A DNA stretch of 64,000 bases from contig NC_031495.1 of assembly GCF_000237925.1 (NCBI RefSeq), positions 14,643,749 to 14,707,748 of the forward strand, in the 5' to 3' direction. This stretch comes from Schistosoma mansoni. Taxonomy: Eukaryota > Platyhelminthes > Trematoda > Strigeidida > Schistosomatidae. Within the stretch, counting starts at the first letter, position 1, and every line of letters begins with the position of its first letter. A model generated the notes under the pieces. It was not told the origin of the DNA and searched no databases. It worked only from the letters and a program-made list of their open reading frames with translations. Shown here piece after piece: positions 23,742 through 36,026 of this stretch. A program made the translations under genes and the position numbers.

Positions 23742-25420
23742 CGTAAACCAGAACGACCAGTGAAAAGCAAGAAAGGCAAGGCAATCTCCAAAATTGGAGA
23801 ACAACGGAACAGGTGGGTAGAACACTTCAAAGAACTCTTGAATCGACCAGCTCCACTGAACCCACCCAACATCGAAGTAGCACCGACGTGACCTCCCAAC
23901 TGATGTTGGCCCACCAACAATTGAAGAGATCAGCATGGCCATCAGACAAATCAAGGGCGGCAAAGCAGCGGGACCAGACAACATCGCAGCAGAGGCACTG
24001 AAAGCAGATGTAGCTACAACTGCAAAGATACTCCAAATTCTCTTCAGTAAGATTTGGGATAAAGAACAAGTACCAACAGACTGGAAAGAATGACTTCTGA
24101 TGAAAATACCAAAGAAAGGCGATCTCAGCAAGTGGGATAACTACAGGGGCATCACTCTTCTCTCAATACCAGGAAAAGTCTTCAACAGGGTATTGTTAAA
24201 CAGAATGAAGGATTCCGTAGACGCCCAACTTCGAGATCAATAGGCTGGATTCTGTAAGGATCGATCGTGTACAAACCAAATCGCAACTCTATGGATCATT
24301 GTGGAACAATCAATTAAATGGAGTCCATCACTTTACATCAAATTCATTGACTACGAGAAAGCATTTGATAGCGTGGACAGGACAACATTATGGAGGCTTC
24401 TTCGACACTACGGCGTGCCTCAGAAGATAGTCAATATCATACGGAACTCCTATGATGGAATAAATTGCCAAATCATCCATGGAGGATAACTCACCAAATC
24501 ATTCGAGGTAAAGACCGGTGTTAGGCAAGGTTGCTAACTCTCACCTTTCCTCTTTCTCCTGGTAATTGACTGGATCATGAAGACGTCAACATCTGTAGAG
24601 AAGCACGGGATACAGTGGACAGGCAGGATGCAGCTGGACGATTGAGACTTCGCAGATATTCTGGCTCTTCTATCACACACGCAACAACAAATGCATGAGA
24701 AGACGACCGGTGTAGCAGCAGCCTCAGCAGCAGTAGGTCTCAATATAAACAAAGGGAAAAGCAAGACCCTCCGATACAATACAATATGCACCAATCAAAT
24801 TACATTTGACTGAGAAGCTTTGGAGGATGTGAAAACCTTTACATATCTGGGCAGCATCATCGATGAACACGGTGGATCTGATGCAGATGTGAAGGCGCAG
24901 CATATCTACTATTGAAGGACATCTGGAACTCAAAACAATTGTCAACCCACACCAAGATCTGAATTTTCAATACAAATGTCAAAACAGTTCTACTGTATGG
25001 GGCGGAGACGTGGAGAACTACGAAAGCCATCATCCAGAAGATACAAGTGTTCATTAACACTCGTCTACGCAAAATACTTCGGATCCGTTGGCCAGATACT
25101 ATCACCAACAACCTACTGTAGGAGAGAACAAACCAGATTTCAGTGGAGGAAGAAATCAGGAAGAAGCATTGGAAGTGAATGGGACACACATTGAGGAAAC
25201 CACTCAACTGCGTCACAAGGCAAGTCCACACTTGGAATCCTGAAGGCTAAAGAGAAAGAGGAAGACCAAAGAATACATTACGTCGAGAAATGGAGACAGA
25301 TATAAGAAGAATGGATAATAATTGGATAGAACTAGAAAGGAAGGCCCAGAACAGAGTGGGTTGGAGAATGCTGGTCGGCGGCCTGTGCTCCATTGAGAGT
25401 AACAGGCTTAAATAATTAAG
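23742..25420 (+). mobile_element. RTE-like non-LTR retrotransposon, 5'-truncated and decayed
   Basis: Encodes the end of the linker and the reverse transcriptase of a LINE: RTE-type start (RKPERPVKSKKGKA), KAFDSVDRTTLWRLLRHYG at 24360-24420, VKTGVRQG near 24510, then the usual C-terminal block up to MLVGGLCS at about 25370-25390. The endonuclease is missing. At least half a dozen in-frame stops (for example at 24091, 24241 and 24487) and frame changes show it is dead. The same family gives the fragments at 39605, 44480, 53948, 57800 and 63345. RTE versus CR1 placement was judged by eye. Confidence 0.85.
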
Positions 25421-26114
25421 TAATAGTAGCAATATTTATAATCAGTAAATAAATGAATATATGTAAGTTTGAACTATGATAACAAGTAATTTCGTTAGGA
25501 TTAAAATAAGTTTACTTTCAGATCTACTAAATGTGATTTTAAAGAGTTTTCCAAAATACTGGCTTCAGGCCAACACACGCTTTTTTTCTATTCACACCTG
25601 CCCTTATTGGATTTCAATAGCATTGTTAAAAGCCAGTATATTTAATAAATTTTGGTATAGATAGATAGAATGATCACAGTTTTATGCTATAAAAATGTGG
25701 GAGGAATATAAATTTATAATGATTTAAAAATAATGTGTAGATCCAGAGTGTCTATCAAATCCGCCTACTGAGACCTCAGATAGTATCCTAAACCCCCGAC
25801 AGTTAAACACCATAATCAAAGACAGAAAACAAAGATAAACGAAAGAAAATATCTTTCGAAAGGAATATTGGTTAAACATAAGCTTAAATACAATCAAGAG
25901 AATTTACAAACGTCTCTACAAGTAGAACGGTGTTATGACTAGTGAAAAGTTTATTCAACCGCATTACGGTATTTAAGGATGTTATTGTAAGGATGACTCG
26001 TTTGTAAACTGTAGGAAGCCTCAAGAAGCCCAGAAAGAGCTGAAGACATTCCATACAATCACTGCTAGGGGAATATTCTAGAGTGTCAACGTGTAGCTTC
26101 CCTATTGGATGGAT

Positions 26115-29100
26115 CCCCGACCGTTGCTGCTACCTTGACGTGGTGGTCGGGCTTGCCTATCGTGATGAAGCAATCGAGCTATGCTGGCTGGAACAATCGT
26201 TCCTCGAGGTCCTACCATGCCAGACACGTCGGTTGAAGAGCGGTGAGACTAAAAGCAGCAAACCCAAGGTCCGAAGGCGAAGTCGTACTGCTGACTGTAC
26301 AGAGGTGTGACAGCAGTAAGGTGTTTCCTTCAGACAACCAGCATGACAGCGATGCTGCCTTCCCACAAGGAGGGGTGGGGTTAGAAAAGGTCGACCCTAA
26401 AAATGCACACCTCGCCTTATCCCACGGATATCCGTCTCCGGCGGGAAGGTTTTTTTTGAAGAACGGAGCTAACACAAAAACTACCCACAAAAAGGTCGTG
26501 TGTGACCGACCTCAAGCAGTTGTCGCTTGGGCACTGCGGTCACGCTCTCAGGTCATTAAGACCACTTCTAACCCAATTTCCTTTTCAGGTACCTCTAGAA
26601 GAATCCTTCCACGGTGTGGGCAACCGGGAAGTGATAACTGCCCTCATACGTCTAACAGCACTCAAGACCACTGTATTCATAATCAATCTCCTTCTTCAAT
26701 TCCTACTATTCCTTCTACCTTGACTTTCAACACTAAACTTCCTCTTCCGGTTTCCTCCTCAAGTGTCACCATGGCCAACGATTCTAGTGCGCGAAACGCT
26801 GTCCCAGGTCTACTAAAACCTCGCTCCAAACTACACATTTGAGCCTTCAACGTACGTACCCTATGCCAAATCGGTCAACAGGCCTCCTTAGCTAAAACCC
26901 TAGAATCTCGTACCATTGATGTATGCTGTGTCTCCGAAACACGCATACAGGATCCCAGTGTGGTCATTCACTTGACCTCACCTCGCCAAAATGGACAGCC
27001 AACGAAATACACCCTCCGTGTATCTGGCGACCCGATGGCTAGTTCTCGTGAAATTGCAGGTGTAGGCATAGCACTAAGTACAAGGGCAGAACAGGCACTA
27101 CTAGAATGGATCCCCGTTAACAGTCGCCTGTGTGCTGTCCGGCTAAATGGCTCCGTAAGAACTCGGAAGGATAGGGACACACGTCGTTGCCTTTTCGTCG
27201 TTTCTGCCTACGCTCCCACTGACTGCAGCCATGATGAAGTGAAAGATGACTTTTACAGAAAACTCTCTGAGCTTCTTCAGAAAGCTAAGCGCTCAGACAT
27301 AGTAGTCGTAGCGGGTGACTTTAATGCCCAGGTAGGCAGCTTAAATCAAACAGAAAGACATTTAGGTGGGTGTTTTAGTATTCCGGCTCAACGAACCGAT
27401 AATGGTGATCGTCTGTTGCAACTATGCTCAGACAATCGTTTATTTTTGGCAAGCACTAATTTTAAACATAAGGAGAGACATCGTCTAACATGGCGACCAC
27501 CTGCACCAAACCAACGATGGACTCAAATAGACCATATTGTCATCAGTCATCGTTGGAGAGTCTCAATAGAAGATTGTCGCTCGTATTGGAATACTTGTTT
27601 AGACTCTGATCACGCTTTAATACGAGCGCGCATTTGTCTGCGCCTCAATGGACGCAGGAAAAGTACACTAAGAAGACCCATTAGGATTGAACTGGAGGAC
27701 GAAAAAGCCAAATGCGAATTCCAGAAACAACTGAGTTCACATCTAGGCAGTTCTGTAAACAAGACTGACCCAGATGCTGCTTGGAAAGACATACGAACAG
27801 CTGTGGAAACAGCAGTAACATCTATTAGTCATTTAAACCATAGGGCTCCAAAAAACCAGTGGATTTCTTCTAAGTCTATTTCACTGATGGATTCGCGTAA
27901 ACTCATCCCATCAGGCTCTGAACACGACGAAGAGCGTAAACAAATTAGATCTAGGTTAACTAAAAGTCTAAGGAACGATCGTGAGCAGTGGTGGGCAACG
28001 AAAGCAAAAGAGATGGAAAAGGCAGCGGCTGTAGGCAACACCAGGCAACTATTCAGACTAATTAAAGAAACCGGAATTAAGAAGTCAAGTGTAAGTGAGA
28101 CAATCTCGGAAAAAGACGGAACCCTTATCTGCTCTCAACCCAAACGTTTAGAACGATGGGCGGAACACTTTAAGGAGCAGTTTAGCTGGCCTTCAGCTAC
28201 TGCACAACTACCCACTATTCCCAGAAAACCTGAATGGAACATTGAAGTAGGCCCCCCGACCCTACTTGAAGTTCAAAAGGCTATAAGTAATCTGAAACGA
28301 GGAAGAGCAGCTGGTCCAGATGGATTGGCTCCAGAGGTCTTTAAATATGGTGGTCCAATTTTAGCGATTAGGCTGACTAATATTCTGGCTAAAATCTGGG
28401 AAACGGACGTAATACCATCTGACTGGTCACAATCTCTGATTGTCCCAATATATAAGAAGGGGCCAAAATCATCCTGTGATAACCATAGAGGGATTAGTCT
28501 GACTAACATAGTATCTAAAATACTAGCCTCAATAATTATCGGGCGCCTAACTAAGACTCGTGAACTGCAAACACGAGAAAATCAGGCTGGCTTCAGACCT
28601 GGTCGTGGCTGTATCGACCACATATTCACCATTCGTCAAGTTTTAGAGCACAGACACGCTTATCGGCGTCCGACAATGATAGTTTTTCTTGACTTGAAAG
28701 CAGCATTTGACTCTGCAGACCGAGAGGTTCTGTGGCAGTGTCTGTCATTGAAAGGTGTACCTGAGATGTACATAAACCTTGTGAAGGCTCTTTACTCGAA
28801 CACTATCAGTCGAGTGAGAGCTTATGGCGAACTGTCATATGATTTTACAACCTCAAGTGGTGTCCGTCAAGGCTGTCCACTATCCCCTTTTTTGTTTAAC
28901 TTCATTATAGACCTGTTGCTGGAAATAACACTCTCGTCGACTGAATTTACAGGAATTGATCTCCTACCAGGGGGACCACTAAGCGACTTAGAATACGCAG
29001 ATGACATTGTCCTGTTTGGTGAAGACGCTGACAAAATGCAGAGTCTTCTGTTGGAACTCAGTAATAATGCCAGGATGTTTGTGATGCGTTTCTCCCCATC

Positions 29101-30028
29101 CAAATGTAAATTGTTACTCCAGGACTGGCCTGCGTCAACACCCGAACTAAGGATAGGGAGTGAAGTAGTCGAACGCGTGGACAACTTCACTTATCTTGGA
29201 AGTCTGATCAGCCCTAATGGGTTGGTGTCTGACGAAATCTCAGCACGGATTCAAAAAGCTCGTTTGGCTTTTGCCAACTTACGTCACCTATGGCGAAGAC
29301 GAGATATCCGTCTATCAATTAAGGGACGAGTATACTGCGCATCAGTTCGTTCTGTTCTACTTTACGGCTGTGAAACATGGCCATTAAGAGTAGAAGATAC
29401 TCGTAGGTTACTAGTATTTGACCACAGATGCCTTAGAAATATTGCTCGCATCTGCTGGGATAACCGGGTAAGTAATAGTGAGGTTAGACGCAGGGTATTA
29501 GGGAACGTTGGTAAATCAGTTGATGAGGTGATGAATCTTCATCGACTGAGATGGTTGGGCCATGTGTTACGTATGCCTGAACACCGATTACCACGACGCG
29601 CTATGATGACTAGTATTGGGGACGGTTGGAAGAGAGTTAGGGGCGGCCAAACCAAAACATGGCATCAGTGTTTGAAGTCACTAACTTCTAGCCTGAGCCA
29701 TGTTGGCAGATGCAGACTACCTGGTTGGGGTCCGCGTGACTATCGTAACCAATGGTTGGAGACTCTAGGTGACATGGCTCAGAATCGATCACAATGGCGT
29801 AGGTGTATACACTCTTTATCTTCCCTTAAACCTTGAGACTAAAATTGCTTCATATCTCTCTTCCTTCCTGTACTATATCCTTATATACAACCTTTCTTTA
29901 TATACTACCACCACTAAATTAATTACTTCTATGAATCCGGTGTTCATCTTGTTGTGCTAACGAGGTATGGCAACTTGGACCGATGCATATATGTGCGTGG
30001 TCCTACGTTGTAGCTGACTGACTGACTG
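26115..30028 (+). mobile_element. SR2-like (RTE) LINE, near full length, with TSD
   Basis: 3.9-kb insertion flanked by ATTGGATGGAT at 26104-26114 and 30029-30039. It has a GC-rich 5' region beginning CCCGACCGTTGCTGCTACC, one long reading frame (26243-29836) and a 3' end of short TGAC repeats (GACTGACTGACTG), typical of RTE elements. Three 3' fragments of the same family lie at 40390, 48985 and 52690. A nearly open frame and exact duplications suggest a recent insertion. It lies in sense-plus, opposite to the host gene. Confidence 0.9.
26243..29836 (+). pseudogene. LINE endonuclease / reverse transcriptase ORF with one internal stop
   Basis: The frame from 26243 is open to 29836 except for one TGA at 26840-26842, just before the endonuclease start (AFNVRTLCQIG). 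APE-type endonuclease motifs follow: VCCVSETRIQ, VSAYAPT, VVAGDFNAQVG, then the SDHALI end. Reverse transcriptase blocks follow: AAGPDGL, RENQAGFRPGRGC, FLDLKAAFDSADR, SGVRQGCPLSPFLFNF and the catalytic EYADDIVLF (YADD at 28994-29005). The C-terminal domain has RWLGHVLRMPEHRLPRRA. The first Met after the stop (26960) would lack the N-terminal part of the endonuclease. The part before the stop is Ser/Thr/Pro-rich with no recognised domain. Codon use is more balanced and GC-richer than the host exons. Confidence 0.88.
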
Positions 30029-30256
30029 ATTGGATGGATAAGAATGACCCCCTATGTGCCTATTGGTTGTCCGAAACGATGATTTACTCCCAGCCAAAAA
30101 CTATAAATACATGAAATTTCTGTATTATATTTTGACACTGTTTTGGGGGAATAAAATTCCTACTTACTAGTCTTCTGTCTTCTCTTTTGCGACGTTGCGG
30201 GTTCGATCGTTCAAGTAGTCTAGTAGTACGCTGCATAGTAAGAATCAAAGCTCTAG

Positions 30257-32020
30257 ATATAACAGTTATGCTTAATAACCTATACGATAACAACAAAATA
30301 ATGGACTTTGGAAATAATAAAAGATTGGTCAATCATTATTAGACAACGTTGTATATATGAATTACTGAGTGTATGCCAAGTAGTTAGATTTATATGACTG
30401 ATTAAGTTAACACACAATAAAACTCAATGTAGCATGAAACATTACAACATAACAAAACAGAAAATTTATCCTTGACAATTACGATTTAATCTTTTTTTTA
30501 AAGTATGTTGTAACTATACAGTCTGTCTTCATTGATAATGATAAATTTATCTCTCTGTGCACTCGTTAAGTAGACTTAACTTTTTACTTTTAAAAAAATG
30601 TCTTATAATAATTCATTTTGTCTAAGGACAAAATGTACATAGTTATCGTCAAATATGTCTGATCAATAATGTGTGAACATTGGAACACATTTAAAGATGT
30701 TGCTATCACCCACTGAAATATGTTCCTAATGATTATTGTCAGTGTGTGCACCATTAGTAAAATGTTTCAAAATAATTGTAATTCCAAGGAGATATATTAA
30801 CATACTTAAGTACTACAAGAGGGAAAAATTAAGAAAGCTATCTTGAATAAATACTATTCAAACAAAGTGTGTCAACAATAGATATAAATCACTAAAGTAG
30901 TATTTATGGTAAGTGAATAGCAATTTTCTCTGCCGTCTAGTTTTCACATTCATAATGACCTACTGTTTTTTTGTAGTTTAGCCATTATATACAAATTTAA
31001 ATGTGCCCATCATTCACTATTTCATCCGAAATGCATACAGACACACAAATAGATCAACATATATGTACACAGTGAACAAACTCACACAGTTAGCACAATA
31101 AAAGTTCGAAATGAACAGAAATTTTCGTGACGTTGCGTTATATGGAATGCACGATTCATTCGTGAAGTATTCATTGTCATCTAGATAATACCATCTACAC
31201 AGACTACTTTTTGTATTGAATTCACTCAGTACATCAATATTTGACACAAACAATTTTGGTTTGTGTAACACTTACGGTTAGTATGAGGAGATCTGTAAAT
31301 AAGTAGAACACTGAATCAATACATGCCACCAATAATCAAAAGGTATATTTTTCATTCTTTTCTAGGTCTACTACATTCAGTATATGCTCACTAACATTAG
31401 ATGTCCGGTCGAAAATTCATAATATCTAATTGTATGAAGAAATATTTAATATTCTGTAATAAAAGCTAGGTGATTTGAGTATAAAAACAAATAACTAAAA
31501 TTACTTGTTAAACCACTATTCTATTATAAAGCTGTGTAAAACACATACACATCTATCCTCATTCATTGCTCACTGTTGGTGATATGTCACAGCATTCCCC
31601 ACTGTATTCATTTACTGGCCTATCGTACATTAACTTCACAGATTATCAAAACTTATCTTCTCAATAACAACCATCTTTGAGAAATGTCATGTATGTACAT
31701 AAATTCAAGTTTCTAAATAACTTTAATACAGAATGAAGTATTCAAAAATAATGTTGGAGTAGTAGAAGTAGTAATAGTACCAATGGTAGTAGAAACGTCT
31801 AACAAAGACAACACGATTCGGGAAAAAGGGAAAAAATTCATGGAGTAAAAAATTTAACAAAACTTTAAAACTGTCCAGAAGTCACTGACTTTACGGAAAA
31901 ATTCAACGTTTTTGTTTGGCTATCTGAACGTAACAATTACCTTAAAATGTTGGTCGAACTCATCTATCCTGATGATCCAGCGAACAGAGATATGTTGACT
32001 GGAATAATTTTTCATTTAGG
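30257..32020. other. Intronic spacer, nothing recognised
   Basis: AT-rich; short frames without recognisable products. No repeat shared with the window was found. Confidence 0.4.
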
Positions 32021-32021
32021 T

Positions 32022-32140
32022 CTTACCATACCTAGAACGTCGGTTAAACAGTGTTAGAATTAGAGGCAACAACAGTTGCTGGATGTATCGGGTATCGAGA
32101 GTACAAAGGTGTTTTCTTCAGACATGGTGTCTTACAGATG
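32022..32140 (+). mobile_element. Possible 5' fragment of an SR2-like LINE
   Basis: Blocks AGGTCTTACCATACC, ACGTCGGTT and GTGTTTTCTTCAGAC resemble AGGTCCTACCATGCC, ACGTCGGTT and GTGTTTCCTTCAGAC in the 5' region of the element at 26115. The stretch is diverged and partly duplicated. Confidence 0.4.
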
Positions 32141-32612
32141 GTGTCTTACACAAAGGAAGGGCGAGACAAGAACTTGTCGGGCCTAATAAAAGAAGAATTC
32201 ATTCTCTCACGGCAGTCTATGAGGGCACGTGAAGCCAAATGTTCATGGGTCCAGTTCAACAGAATATATCTGTGAATATTTCACGTGTGACTAGTCTTAA
32301 ACTCTCATCACTGCAGCTCTACAAGTACGCTCACAGGTCGAAAACAACACTACTTAATCATTTTCTCGCTCAGACACAACAAGATGTCTCCGTCCACTAT
32401 GTGGAAAACATGGAAAAGAACAATCATTCGAACACCTCTTTATCCACTAAGAATCAAGCAGAAAAAGTTTCAGTTACAATCTCCACTTCATTCCAAATTT
32501 TTACCAAAAATGCAAGCAGCATTATTAAAGTGTTACTGAGAACAGATAAACAGTATGCGTATACGTTTAGCTGTATGAATATCTAGAGTCTATTGAAGAT
32601 TCTCAGAATTAC

Positions 32613-33610
32613 AAACAGAATATTGATTGATATCACGTCTGTGAACCTCAAATCAACAACAATAACAACACACAACAATACACCAATCAATACACACTTC
32701 ATTTCAATCCACAATTACCATTTCACATTCACCTTCAACACTCAATTACTATCATAAATCTATTCTTATTCATTCACATCAAATCCCATCACACATTACA
32801 TTCACTACAAACACAATCGGAAACAGTGCAACACCAAAATCATTATTTGACTATTTATTTATTCATTCATTCATTCACTTATTCAACCTACTACATCCAA
32901 CACACAAAAATTTCAACCATTCTAATTTACAACACTTCCATACAGAAATATGTATATATCATAATCTCTGTTGCATACTTCAAAGTTCAAACGAAAACAA
33001 AATACAATGTGGTTAACAGTTTGTTTACTGTTAATAATAATAATCAAAGCGATGTTTATAATTTAAATTATTACTTTTAGTGTTAATATCACTATCATGT
33101 AAGACAAGATAAGGTTAACATTTCCAACCACTTCATTCAAATTCTTGCACAAGTAACAATTACTCAACTCACTACATCATTGTCATCATCATCGGTGAAC
33201 ATGTACACTGTGTAAATTGTCAAAATGTGTTGTTTGTTGATGAGTCAACAATGACTGATGTCTGAGTGATTTACATCAAATGTGATAAACTGTAGAGTTC
33301 GTCACTCAACGAGTTGACGTACAACACATTGTGTTGAAGTTAATACCATAGCAAACACTTTGTTTCATGTAGTGTTCGAATCGTGTCATCATGTTCTCAC
33401 ATAAAATGTGTAGAACTTCTGTGTTAAGAAATATGATTGGAACTCAGTCAGGGTTGGTGTACAGTCGTTGTTACAACATGTGAGTTACGACTGAATTGTG
33501 ACTACAGTATTCCTACCATATGAATATCTGATTGACACGTAATGTTTTAGAATGTGGAATGTGTTGTAATTCATATTTAGATATAGTAGAGACGTATATT
33601 TTACCATTAG
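32613..33610 (+). repeat. 1-kb inverted repeat, left copy
   Basis: Nearly identical, in opposite orientation, to 42880-43948. A stretch of over 250 bp around 32826-33080 translates to the same 84 residues in both copies. This copy lacks about 65 bp near 32680 that the right copy has. It includes ATTC tetranucleotides near 32860-32880. No protein family is recognised; the shared short frame is probably not a gene. Confidence 0.9.
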
Positions 33611-33744
33611 TTGAATTGGTTAATAAATGTTTCAAACTGAAATCTGTCACACTAAAACACTGTGATTTTCTCTCAACATGAGTATTTCATTATACAAATT
33701 CAGCGCTTCTTTACTTTACATCGAAAACTGACTTTGGTTATATT

Positions 33745-33930
33745 ACATTCGAAGACCATGATGTAGTGGACATCTGTTTTGTCATGGTAATTCACTCCTG
33801 AGAAGTGGATATACACGTTTAGACTTGGGGTCAAAATCAAGAACTTCAGGTTTCGCAATAACCTCCTAATCTTAAGACCACCGGGTCGGCATCCAATGTT
33901 TTCTATGTCGAACTTTATTCAATTAAATGT
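33745..33930 (-). mobile_element. Family A SINE, very old copy
   Basis: Remnants of the antisense pattern: TTCACTCCTGAGAAGTGG, and ACCACCGGGTCGGCATCCAATG, which matches the A-box end (CCACTGAGCCGGCATCCAACG). Confidence 0.55.
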
Positions 33931-33999
33931 TTGTCTAATTAAGACCAGTCGTCAATGTTAACTATGAAATTCAGCGACCTCCATTTATCTCTATTCTGA

Positions 34000-34725
34000 G
34001 AGATATTTTCTGTGATCTTACTCTGTGTTTTCTAAAATTATGTTAACGATAAAGAATGATAATATTTCTTATGTATTAAATTTTACGAACAGGCTACCAA
34101 GTGTTTCATCTATACTGGTTGATGCGTTGTATTATACAATGTTTTGAGAAAATCTACTCGTCTAAATATACTGTAAAGTCAAACAAACTTGTTAATCATT
34201 TCTTCTCATCTCACACATGAGTAAATTCGCTAAATGATCACAATCTTTTCCATTATCATTAGTAAAGAAAGTGAAGCTTGGTTTATAACTAAGGTATTAT
34301 GTCTCCTTTTTTCTCTTAAAAAGATATTTACCTTACGTTCTTGAGACATTTATTTATAGAGTATTTAGAAGTGGTAGTTTCACGAATAATACTAACATAG
34401 ATTTCTCATGATTATTGGTTCTAAAAATGATCTCAAAATGTATGGACTACTAAATTTAAACAGACAAAAATCAAAAGATAGAAGAGATCATTGATCTTTT
34501 TAGTTACTATTACTTAAAATGTTAATAACCTCTTTACTCGTTTGATTTTTCGAAGCTGTTTCGTTAGAAGGAAACACAAATAATATATTTACCCACTTTT
34601 CTAGCAACGAAAATGGATACTAAACAAATGTCTTTTTATTTTAAAGTATACACTGGATGTATCATGGAAACTAAACAAAATTTTGTATTATACTAGAGAT
34701 CATTGGAGATAGTTAGATTTCATTC
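34000..34725. other. Intronic spacer, nothing recognised
   Basis: No coding pattern or shared repeat. Confidence 0.4.
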
Positions 34726-34728
34726 AGA

Positions 34729-34850
34729 AGGGTTTTGTGGAGATTTCAGCATTTTTATAGTTGAAATCATGAATCAATTGAAGCTAGACAACCATGGAAA
34801 ACCTGGAAGCACTGGATGGCCGTTTCGTCCTATTGTGGAACTCATTCATT
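34729..34850 (-). mobile_element. Family A SINE, 5'-truncated minus copy
   Basis: Antisense tail (CAGAAGGGTTTTGTGGAG) through half of the hammerhead, ending at TTGTGGAACTCATTCATTCAG. The ribozyme is incomplete. Confidence 0.85.
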
Positions 34851-35469
34851 CAGTTGATAATTAATCAATTCTACATCATGTCTGTAAGTTCTATGATGAT
34901 TGTGATGATATTGATAAAAAATAAATGTAACTTCTTCTTTAGCTATTTTGTTATAATTATGATATTCATATAATTAAAGCCTTAGTTACTGATAATAAAT
35001 ATTTTTTGGCGCCAGTTTAAGTCTTATGCCGTTTTATTTATTAATCTTGTTAAAAATACTTAAAATCTATAGAACAGTCCTATAACAGAAGAAACTGATA
35101 TGACTTGAATAGGATAAATAAAGAAGAAAAAAACTAGATAATTTGGCACCATATTACAATAGATACACAATGAAATGTAATAATTCGAATTCATTAAGAA
35201 ATACAAGCTTATTTAATTAAATTATAGTCCAAAACAAAAGAAAAGATGTAGATGAATCAGTTAATGTTTCACTTATGTTTAGCTAAACTATTTGTATTTC
35301 AACAAAATTCAATAATATTAGCTCTTAAGTGTAACTCTACGGATAATATTTAAGCAAAATGATTCATATTCAGTGAATAAATAATTTCTAGTTTTAAAAT
35401 GTAGTTCTTTTTCCATTATGTGTATTCATTATTTCAATTGACTGATTACTGGGTGGTGATTCATGTCAT

Positions 35470-35775
35470 GTATGCCAGGCCCTTCCTAGTGCAGATCGAA
35501 TCTTATCAACGAAGTTGCAATGTGGCCACTAGTCTAGGTGAATCGACATTGAGTGCATGATGTTCAGATAAGATGGTTGGAGATAGTCAACAGAAAACTC
35601 TAGACCTAGGTTTCGTGCTACTTGGCACTCGTCATCAAGGTGTACCTGTAATCTTGAGGGAATTGATACTTCCTGATCGATTCGATCCCATGTCATCCAG
35701 TTTCACAGTTAGAGACTTTACCACTGAGCTATGTGGGCCGCGACTAACCTCCTGTAGGACTGATATGTATTTGCA
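35470..35775 (-). mobile_element. Family C SINE: third tRNA-headed hammerhead family
   Basis: On the minus strand: a tRNA-like head with an A box (CATAGCTCAGTGGTAAAG, near 35720-35745), a B-box-like GGGATCGAATCGA near 35690, then a hammerhead-like region and a 3' part (TTTCTGTTGACTATCTCC). The order head, hammerhead, tail matches families A and B, but the sequence differs from both. Only one copy is in the window. Confidence 0.7.
35598..35645 (-). ncRNA. Hammerhead-like ribozyme (family C)
   Basis: Minus strand: ATGACGAG, helix II TGC/GCA, CGAAA, a palindromic helix III CCTAGG, then TC. The first core base is A instead of C, which would be expected to weaken or abolish cleavage. Confidence 0.5.
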
Positions 35776-36026
35776 GTATGATTAAACTTTTAAAAAAGGA
35801 TTCAATAGTTAAAGCGTTTGTTTATTTATAAGAATGTTTCATGTTTTCATCCTAAATTACACTGTGGCTATAGATAATAAGCCAGGAAAAAAAGCCGACG
35901 GAAACTTAGAATTTGGTAGTTTCATCGTACAGCTCTTATTCTAATTCAATTTTAATGCAAAACACAATTATGGTAAATCTCTCCATGATATAACAATTTT
36001 TCCTAAACTAATATAAATCATCAAAT

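Larger units (their letters stand above)
26086..30256 (+). mobile_element. Possible old LTR-element fragment, split by the LINE
   Basis: If the LINE is removed in thought, the sequence on both sides reads as one GC-richer unit. It starts TGTCAACG, has a TATA-like CTATAAATA near 30103 and an AATAAA near 30150, and perhaps ends near 30256 with ACA. This looks like a long terminal repeat of a retrovirus-like element, with 25740-26085 possibly adjoining internal sequence. It is a non-coding remnant. The family is unknown and the boundaries are weak. Confidence 0.3.

Noticed and set aside
23827-24131. Minus-strand frames across the RTE-like LINE
   Set aside because: Antisense shadows of the reverse transcriptase coding sequence.
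32826-33080. Identical 84-codon frames at 32826-33080 (+) and 43410-43664 (-)
   Set aside because: Identity is explained by the inverted DNA repeat. The frame is low-complexity and AT-driven, with no recognised family.
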